Notes under the pieces: model-generated | Database searches by the model: none | What the model was told of the DNA's origin: nothing | What the model saw: the letters and a program-made list of their open reading frames with translations, nothing else | Made by a program: the position numbers and the translations under genes | Shown here: piece by piece, positions 6,443 through 11,183 of the stretch | Layout: each line of letters opens with the position of its first letter | How positions within the stretch are numbered: the first letter of the stretch is position 1 | Origin: JBNAVY01 sp049700195 | GTDB taxonomy: Bacteria; Bacillota; Thermoanaerobacteria; Thermoanaerobacterales; Thermoanaerobacteraceae | Assembly: GCA_049700195.1 (NCBI GenBank) | Contig: JBNAVY010000056.1 | Span: forward strand, 1-11,183 | Length of the DNA stretch: 11,183 nucleotides | Direction: 5' to 3'

Positions 6443-6972
6443 ATGAAAAAACTTAAAACAAAAGAACTAGTTTTTTAGCTTTGCTTGTAAGTCTTAATAT
6501 AGTCCTGACTAGGATAGCTAGTATAAGAATCCCTATAGGAGGTATAGAAGGTATAAGAATTGGCTTTGGAGGTTTCCCAATAATTTTAGCAGGTATTTTA
6601 TATGGCCCAATTGCTGGAGGTTTAGTTGGAGCTGTTGGAGATATTTTAGGTTATTTTATTAACCCTATTGGGCCATATATGCCACATTTTACATTAACTG
6701 CAGCCCTTACAGGTATAATACCTGCCATTATATTAATACCAAATAAGAAATCCATTCCTTCTTTTGTTGATCTTTTAATTGCAATTGGAATCGGACAGAT
6801 TATTACATCAATAATCTTGGTCCCTTACTTTATTCAATTATTATTTAAAGTATCTTTAGCAATAACTTTACCTCCAAGAATAATTTCTCAAATAATACAA
6901 ATACCTTTATATGCTTCTTTTACAGAGTTAATACTTAAAAAATTAGACTTAGAAATACAGTATAAAGCATAA
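6443..6972 (+). pseudogene. folT: FolT-like folate ECF transporter S component, frameshifted near its start
   Basis: The riboswitch-controlled ATG 6443 has a strong AGGAAGGAGG site upstream, but its frame reads MKKLKTKELVF and stops at TAG 6476-6478. One extra T in the T6 run (6471-6476) would join it to the frame open from 6478 to 6972, giving a 176-aa protein with ...ELVFLALLVSLNIVLTR at the join. That is the usual FolT length. The body is very hydrophobic with about six helices and S-component features such as GGFPIILAGILYGPIAGGLVGAVGD and an AALTGIIPA segment. FolT binds folate at the membrane and works with the shared EcfAA'T module, not present here. A TTG start at 6481 would remove most of helix 1 and has no ribosome site. 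The break may be a sequencing error, a real mutation, or a site of polymerase slippage. Confidence 0.85.
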
Positions 6973-6984
6973 AATAAAAGATTA

Positions 6985-7037
6985 TAAGATAAACCCTAAT
7001 ACATTATTAGCGTCCATAATGTACAGGGTTTATCTTA
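6985..7037. terminator. Long hairpin between convergent folT and Rieske genes
   Basis: TAAGATAAACCCT (6985-6997) pairs with AGGGTTTATCTTA (7025-7037), and inside it TACATTAT (7000-7007) pairs ATAATGTA (7016-7023), leaving only small bulges. The minus-strand side is followed by a T-rich stretch; the plus side lacks a clean T tract. It probably serves as a shared terminator for the two converging genes. Confidence 0.6.
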
Positions 7038-7077
7038 CTATAACTAACATATAAAATCCAGATATCCTTTCTACTAT

Positions 7078-8064
7078 TTAATTGTCAGACAAGTCTTTAT
7101 CCTTTTGTCTTAATTCATCTCTTTTTCTTCTATATTCAATTATTGGCAAATCACCCTGAATTAAGTTTTCATCCATTTTTAATTCACTTTTTTTAGGTAG
7201 TTGAGTTAAGACAACCCTCCTATCCTGATGTAAAACTATTTTATTAAATATAGTAAAAATACTATTTGTTATATCTTTAATAATCGGTAATTTTATAAAT
7301 TTTTGATATGTTCTTAAATATATTTTTGTATTTTCTTCATCTATAGGAGCAAACACTGCAACAATTCTCATTTTTTCGGAAATCCTATTCTGCCATAAAT
7401 TTGGCATTTGAAATTGTAAACTAAATAAATTCTTCATGTTAGCCATATCTTTTGGTTTTAATGGAACTTGTCCATGATCTTCTTCGTTTTTAACATAAAA
7501 TGTCATTAAGTTATCATTCCACTCTGCATATGGTCCATTTACTAAAGTCTTGTTACCTTTCCCTATTGTTGTTTTATGAACAAAAGGTAAATGCACTACA
7601 TCTAATTGATTTTCAATGGCTCTTGTATAATGAACTTGCCATACCTCACTAAAGCCTCCATATGTAAATCCACTTTTAAGTTCTTCAAAAAAAGGTATTT
7701 GAGGTAAATCCTCCTTCTTATCACCATACCATACCCAAATAAAACCATATTCTTCTTTTACACTATAATAATTAACTTTATAATTTTCAGGTATTTTATT
7801 TCCTTTCCCATTAGCTGGTATTAAAACTACTTTGCCTGTCGAATCATATTGAAAACCATGAAATGGACATTCAATGTGGGTTTCAATTACTTTACCTTTA
7901 GAAAGGCTTGCTCCTCTATGACAACATTTATCAAAAATACAATTAATTTTATTATCTTTATCCCTCCAAAACACAAGCTTTTCTGAAAATCTTGTTACCC
8001 CTATGGGTTTATTTAATTTTAATTCATTACTATCTAATACTGCATACCATTGATTTTTTATCAT
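7078..8064 (-). CDS. Rieske [2Fe-2S] non-heme iron oxygenase, alpha-subunit type
   Basis: A 328-aa protein with an N-terminal Rieske domain: Cys47-x-His49 (KCCHR) and Cys66-x2-His69 (CPFHG), the C-x-H-x16-C-x2-H pattern that binds the 2Fe-2S cluster. A catalytic domain follows with the mononuclear iron motif: bridging Asp155, His158 and His163 in ENQLDVVHLPFVH, and a likely third ligand Asp281 in LHQDRRVV. All key residues are present, so the enzyme looks functional. Layout and length suit the single-component alpha-subunit group that includes pheophorbide a oxygenase-like and vanillate demethylase-like enzymes; the substrate cannot be told. No ferredoxin or reductase gene is adjacent. The start ATG 8064 has AAAGGGGGT 7 nt upstream. 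An O2-using enzyme is unexpected beside otherwise anaerobe-like genes. Confidence 0.87.
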   Translation of the reverse strand: MIKNQWYAVLDSNELKLNKPIGVTRFSEKLVFWRDKDNKINCIFDKCCHRGASLSKGKVIETHIECPFHGFQYDSTGKVVLIPANGKGNKIPENYKVNYYSVKEEYGFIWVWYGDKKEDLPQIPFFEELKSGFTYGGFSEVWQVHYTRAIENQLDVVHLPFVHKTTIGKGNKTLVNGPYAEWNDNLMTFYVKNEEDHGQVPLKPKDMANMKNLFSLQFQMPNLWQNRISEKMRIVAVFAPIDEENTKIYLRTYQKFIKLPIIKDITNSIFTIFNKIVLHQDRRVVLTQLPKKSELKMDENLIQGDLPIIEYRRKRDELRQKDKDLSDN

Positions 8065-8520
8065 ATTATAACCCCCTTTAAATTGTATTTAATTTACTGT
8101 TATTTTATCATATTATAAGATTAAATCATAAAATTTGATTTAAATTTTTATATGTTTATTTTCAAATTTATTATTATAATATTTAAACTATATAAAATGC
8201 GATGTAGATTTATATTAAAAATTGAGTCCACTAAAACAACAAAAAGATATAATAGAAATTTGTGTTAAGAAATTAAAAATGAGATCCGATATAAGTATTT
8301 TAATCTAGAATATGAAAAAAGTATTTATACATGTTATCGACAATAACAACTGCATTATAAAAACAAAGCATAAAAGCTCAGCAGGTTTTGAAAAATAGAA
8401 AATCACCCTTGCATAATGCAAAGATGATTTTAGGTAATCTCTTGCTCGATATGATATTTCATTATAATACTATAATATAATTATACTACAATACACGAAA
8501 AAACCGTCCCAATTGTCTAT
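8065..8520. other. Gene-poor A/T-rich interval with possible decayed coding remnant
   Basis: No intact gene is seen here. The part next to 8064 should hold the Rieske promoter; a TATAAT can be read on the minus strand at 8113-8118 but without a good -35 box. On the plus strand 8225-8398 reads as 57 codons broken by a single TAG at 8306 (SPLKQQKDIIEICVKKLK before it), and a second frame offers NLEYEKSIYTCYRQ, which looks like a frameshifted piece of one small protein. I cannot identify it. It is followed by a compound hairpin and, next to asnB, by a GGGACGGTT motif on the minus strand. Confidence 0.35.
8399..8431 (-). terminator. Compound hairpin downstream of asnB
   Basis: AAAATCA (8399-8405) pairs TGATTTT (8425-8431), and inside it TTGCATAATGCAA (8409-8421) is a perfect palindrome, with 3-nt internal bulges between. 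On the minus strand it is followed by CTATTTTTC, so it could terminate asnB transcripts about 90 bp after the stop codon. A remnant of a small repeat is the alternative. Confidence 0.45.
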
Positions 8521-10455
8521 TTATGCTATAAATATTTGATTTTCTATTAAATTGTTTCCACCTGCGTTGATTCCATCTATAAACATTCTATGCCACAACT
8601 CGAATATTAATAATAGCCATATTTGCCTTCCTGTATGATTTCCTGCATTTTTACAGTTAAACAATCCTTCAATGTATGCTTTATTAAAATATCCTCTGTT
8701 GGTCGCTTTTTGTGATAGCAAAATATCCATTGCAAAATCTCTGTATTCAATACATAGCAATGAAGTAATAGGTACTGGAAATCCGTTTTTCTTCCTGTTT
8801 AATACGAAATCCGGCAAGACATCTCTAAATGATTGTTTTAAAATATATTTTTCAGTATTCCCTTTATATTTCAATTTTGACGGTATCGACGATGCAAACT
8901 CAACCAGCCTGTGATCAAGAAAGGGTACGCGAAGCTCAATAGAATGTGCCATTGATATCCTATCCGACTTTAAAAGAACATCTTCTGGAAGCCATACTTT
9001 CTGGTCAAAATACAGCATCTGATTGACTTCATCTTTCCATTCCGGCATGTGAAAAATCGAGAATGTATATGGATCATTTTCTATTTCCATTATTGTATTT
9101 GCATATAAATCACCGCTTAATGCTAAAGATATTTCTCTTTCACTGAATGTCATACCTACCCCTTTATATCTTTTTGCAATGGGCGATTTTGCCCTTCTGA
9201 TAAAATCCTTTCCAAACTTAAAAGGGATTGCTGATATCAATGGTTCTATAAGTTTATTTCGAATAGCTTTAGGTAAAGCATTATATTTATTTACAGCATT
9301 AGGCTCTTTATATACTGTATAACCTGCAAATACCTCATCTGCACCCTCACCTGATAATACAACCTTGACGTGATTTTTAGCAAGCATTGATACATAATAC
9401 AGAGGAATCGCCGTCGGATCGCTTAATGGTTCATCCATATGCCATACAATATTATCAATATCTCTAATAACATCTTCAGGGTCTATTATGCATTCATAAT
9501 GTTCTGAACCGTAAAACTTTGCTGTTTCCCTTGCAAATTTTAGTTCATTGTATTCATCCTTAATTGTACTTGCTTTTGGCTTTTTAAAAGCAATGGAGAA
9601 TGTCTTTAATTTACCGTTATACAGTTTTGCAGCTTCAGATAATACTATGCTTGAATCAAGCCCGCCACTTAAAAATATTCCTACCGGCACATCACTTATA
9701 AGCCTGTCCTCAATTGAAGCATTAAATATAGAAGATATCTTTTCTGTATAATAAAACTCGGGTTTTTCTTCAATTTCACTTTTAAAATCAATATCCCAAT
9801 ACTTTCTTATATTTAAGTTATTATCAGAATATACTAATAAATGACCCGGCATTAATTTATATATATTGCTAAACATTGTCTGTTCACCTGGTACATAACG
9901 ATATGCAAGATATGTCCCAAGCTTTCTATAATTCACATCAGTATCAACAATGCTGCATTTTAGTAATGATTTTATTTCAGACGCAAATACAATTGTATTA
10001 TTATTAACAGTATAATAAAGCGGTTTTATGCCTATTCTGTCTCTTGCAAGCACTATTTTTTTGTTTTTTTCGTCATAAAGTGCTATCGCAAACATCCCGT
10101 GAAGATGTAAAACAAAATCTTCTTTATATTCCTCGTATAAATGCACTATAACCTCAGTATCACTTTCGGTATAAAATTTATGCCCCTTTATAATTAAACT
10201 TCTCTTTAAACTCTCATAATTGTATATTTCACCATTAAAAACCGTCCAAATATTCTTTTGTTCATTGTGAATAGGCTGATGCCCGCTTTTAAGGTCTATT
10301 ATGCTTAATCTTCTCATACCCAATCCCATATCATTTTTACAGTATGTTCCTTCATCATCAGGACCTCTATGGCGAATTACATTAAGCATTTCCTTTAAAT
10401 TGTGTTCGCCGATAAACCCTGCTTCATCTCCTGAAAATCCACATATTCCACACAT
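8521..10455 (-). CDS. asnB: Asparagine synthetase, glutamine-hydrolysing
   Basis: A 644-aa cytoplasmic enzyme that makes asparagine from aspartate, glutamine and ATP. The N-terminal class II glutaminase domain starts MCGICGF, with Cys2 as nucleophile after Met removal, and shows RHRGPDD (28-34), RRLSIID (48-54) and NGEIYNY (74-80). The C-terminal synthetase domain has the PP-loop SGGLDSS at 263-269 and the GEGADEVFAGY segment that helps bind ATP and aspartate. Length is normal for Firmicute AsnB/AsnO. The start ATG 10455 has GGTGGAGGT 5 nt upstream and must begin with MCG to be active; the longer frame to 10479 would bury the catalytic Cys. It is a single gene with no operon partner. A surface-sugar amidotransferase role is possible for such paralogues but nothing nearby supports it. 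Confidence 0.93.
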   Translation of the reverse strand: MCGICGFSGDEAGFIGEHNLKEMLNVIRHRGPDDEGTYCKNDMGLGMRRLSIIDLKSGHQPIHNEQKNIWTVFNGEIYNYESLKRSLIIKGHKFYTESDTEVIVHLYEEYKEDFVLHLHGMFAIALYDEKNKKIVLARDRIGIKPLYYTVNNNTIVFASEIKSLLKCSIVDTDVNYRKLGTYLAYRYVPGEQTMFSNIYKLMPGHLLVYSDNNLNIRKYWDIDFKSEIEEKPEFYYTEKISSIFNASIEDRLISDVPVGIFLSGGLDSSIVLSEAAKLYNGKLKTFSIAFKKPKASTIKDEYNELKFARETAKFYGSEHYECIIDPEDVIRDIDNIVWHMDEPLSDPTAIPLYYVSMLAKNHVKVVLSGEGADEVFAGYTVYKEPNAVNKYNALPKAIRNKLIEPLISAIPFKFGKDFIRRAKSPIAKRYKGVGMTFSEREISLALSGDLYANTIMEIENDPYTFSIFHMPEWKDEVNQMLYFDQKVWLPEDVLLKSDRISMAHSIELRVPFLDHRLVEFASSIPSKLKYKGNTEKYILKQSFRDVLPDFVLNRKKNGFPVPITSLLCIEYRDFAMDILLSQKATNRGYFNKAYIEGLFNCKNAGNHTGRQIWLLLIFELWHRMFIDGINAGGNNLIENQIFIA

Positions 10456-10486
10456 ATTATACCTCCACCTTAATATCATACTGCTT

Positions 10487-10492
10487 ATTATA
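10487..10492 (-). promoter_or_regulatory. Candidate -10 box of asnB
   Basis: A perfect TATAAT on the minus strand lies about 32 bp before the asnB ATG. The region 17 bp upstream has no convincing -35 box, so the site may need an activator or may be chance in A/T-rich DNA. I see no T-box signature, such as a TGGNACCGCG antiterminator, in the leader. Confidence 0.4.
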
Positions 10493-10565
10493 ACCTTAAA
10501 TAATTAAAATAGGATTAAAATTACCATTGTTTTGAGTTTTGCAGCAAAATTTTATGTAACGTAAC

Positions 10566-10596
10566 CCGGAATCAGCAATTTTACTAAAAATTCCGG
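10566..10596. repeat. Inverted repeat CCGGAAT / ATTCCGG
   Basis: CCGGAAT (10566-10572) and ATTCCGG (10590-10596) form a 7-bp GC-richer stem with a 17-nt loop in otherwise very A/T-rich DNA, followed on the plus strand by a T-rich run. It lies 90 bp before the transposase fragment and could mark the left end of that insertion sequence or act as a terminator against incoming transcription. Confidence 0.45.
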
Positions 10597-10686
10597 ATAA
10601 ATTTTTTAAATTTTTATCATATTTTGGTTGTAGATTTTTATAGATTGTAGTGTAATATAGTTATATTAATTTTTTTGTAGAGGAAT

Positions 10687-10798
10687 ATGTGTTTAAAGAA
10701 AAACAAACGTAGTTCTAGAAGGATATATCTTTCTATTGCAAATAGATATCGCAATAAAGAAAGAGGACATACAAGAACTGTTACAATTGGAGTTTCTT
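10687..10798 (+). pseudogene. N-terminal fragment of an IS1634/IS4-like transposase
   Basis: From ATG 10687, with AGAGGA just upstream, the frame reads MCLKKNKRSSRRIYLSI then NRYRNKERGHTRTVTIG. I recognise this as the N-terminus typical of IS1634-type DDE transposases (usual form M-F-L-K-x-N-K-R-S-x-G-R-x-Y-L-S-I-x-x-G-Y). Two expected glycines read as arginine (AGA or AGG where GGA is usual), consistent with decay. Similarity stops near 10798, where the DNA becomes the opposite-strand integrase remnant, although the frame stays open to 10848. The catalytic DDE residues are absent, so it cannot transpose. Confidence 0.6.
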
Positions 10799-11079
10799 TT
10801 ATTATTTTTTTGAACAAGATAGTTAAAAAATGCTCTTATGTAGTTTAATTTGTGATTTATTGTAATTGCTTTATTGTTTTTTTCGTTTATTAAATATTGA
10901 AAATATTCTTTAATATGTTTTTCTTTTACGTCTTCAATATTAGTAATATCTGGATATTTTTCTTCCAATCATTTAATAAATTCGCTTAAATCTCTTTGAT
11001 AACCTGAAATCGTGTAATAAGATAAACTTTTTATTTTTCTGTCATCAATAAAATCTTGAATAGAAAATTTTACTAACAA
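10799..11079 (-). pseudogene. Tyrosine recombinase (integrase) N-terminal remnant
   Basis: From TTG 11079, with GGTAGGTGAT upstream, the minus strand reads a typical SAM-like N-terminal (core-binding) domain: FIDDRKIKSLSYYTISGYQRDL, a TGA stop at 10971-10969 where the family usually has Trp (FIK-stop-LEEKY), then VKEKHIKEYFQYLINEK and TINHKLNYIRAFFNYLVQKN. The first part fits the x-T-x-x-x-Y-x-x-D-L-x-x-F pattern of these domains. After LVQKN the sequence runs into the transposase fragment and turns to nonsense. The whole catalytic domain with the R-H-R-Y residues is missing. The gene is therefore doubly broken. A plausible TATAAT (minus strand, 11113-11108) lies upstream. Confidence 0.75.
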
Positions 11080-11171
11080 AAAAATCACCTACCTTTTTTG
11101 GTTAGTGATTATACTCATTCATTTTGACTATATGTTTTTTAAAAACCCTCAAACCATTGATTTTACTGATT

Positions 11172-11183
11172 TGGTAGCGGCGA
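11172..11183 (-). tRNA. Possible 3' end of a tRNA (partial, perhaps elongator tRNA-Met)
   Basis: The last 12 bases read TCGCCGCTACCA on the minus strand. A discriminator A followed by CCA after a GC-rich strand is how Firmicute tRNA genes end, and CGCCGCTACCA resembles the end of elongator tRNA-Met. The body lies outside the window, so this rests on very few bases plus the adjacent integrase remnant, which commonly sits beside a tRNA 3' end. Confidence 0.4.

Noticed and set aside
6443..6478. An 11-codon regulatory leader peptide before folT
   Set aside because: Its sequence joins smoothly to FolT helix 1 when one T is added, so it is better explained as the true folT start with a frameshift.
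10456..10686. T-box riboswitch controlling asnB
   Set aside because: No specifier stem, no TGGNACCGCG-like antiterminator and no terminator hairpin with U-tract were found between the -10 candidate and the gene.
10693..10968. A complete 91-aa minus-strand gene
   Set aside because: It is the middle of an integrase remnant: the domain continues upstream past a TGA stop, and the C-terminal part is only the antisense of the transposase fragment.
1..11183. CRISPR array, toxin-antitoxin pair or anti-phage defence cluster
   Set aside because: No regularly spaced repeats, no cas genes and no paired small ORFs with defence-like motifs were seen on either strand.

Overview
The window is AT-rich and has strong Shine-Dalgarno sites, sigma-A-like promoters with perfect TATAAT boxes, AGA/ATA-rich codon use, a PyrR-type attenuator and a tetrahydrofolate (THF) riboswitch. 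Together these point to a low-GC Firmicute, most likely an anaerobic member of the Clostridia (possibly a thermophilic lineage). That placement is inference from style and gene content; no species is claimed.

Layout. At the left edge (1-1440) the tail of threonine 3-dehydrogenase (tdh) is followed 15 bp later by kbl, a two-gene threonine catabolism operon closed by a perfect 20-bp hairpin. Next (1508-2980) is a free-standing uracil permease gene (pyrP) with its own promoter, a PyrR-binding attenuator leader and a terminator. From 2982 the minus strand carries a 633-aa DUF4914-type protein with a P-loop, probably started from a TTG codon. Further right on the same strand is a translationally coupled pair: an Amidase_3 endolysin-like hydrolase and an LLH-type phage holin, with no other phage genes nearby. 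On the plus strand (6271-6972) a THF riboswitch precedes a FolT-like folate ECF substrate-binding gene whose reading frame is broken after 11 codons in a run of six T. A convergent minus-strand gene (7078-8064) encodes a complete Rieske non-heme iron oxygenase, unusual in an organism that looks anaerobic. A gene-poor stretch (8065-8520) separates it from asnB (8521-10455, minus), a full-length glutamine-dependent asparagine synthetase.

The right end (about 10500-11183) is a graveyard of mobile DNA. An N-terminal piece of an IS1634/IS4-like transposase on the plus strand abuts the N-terminal domain of a tyrosine recombinase on the minus strand, which also carries an in-frame stop. The last 12 bases look like the CCA-ending 3' end of a tRNA on the minus strand, the classic place for an integrase.

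Functional links. Most units are independent single genes or pairs, each with its own control element: folate-sensing RNA to folate uptake, PyrR/uridylate to uracil uptake. I see no large multi-gene new system. The best leads are the riboswitch-controlled frameshifted folT, the orphan holin-amidase pair, the DUF4914 P-loop protein with TTGCAA repeats at its promoter, and the Rieske oxygenase.
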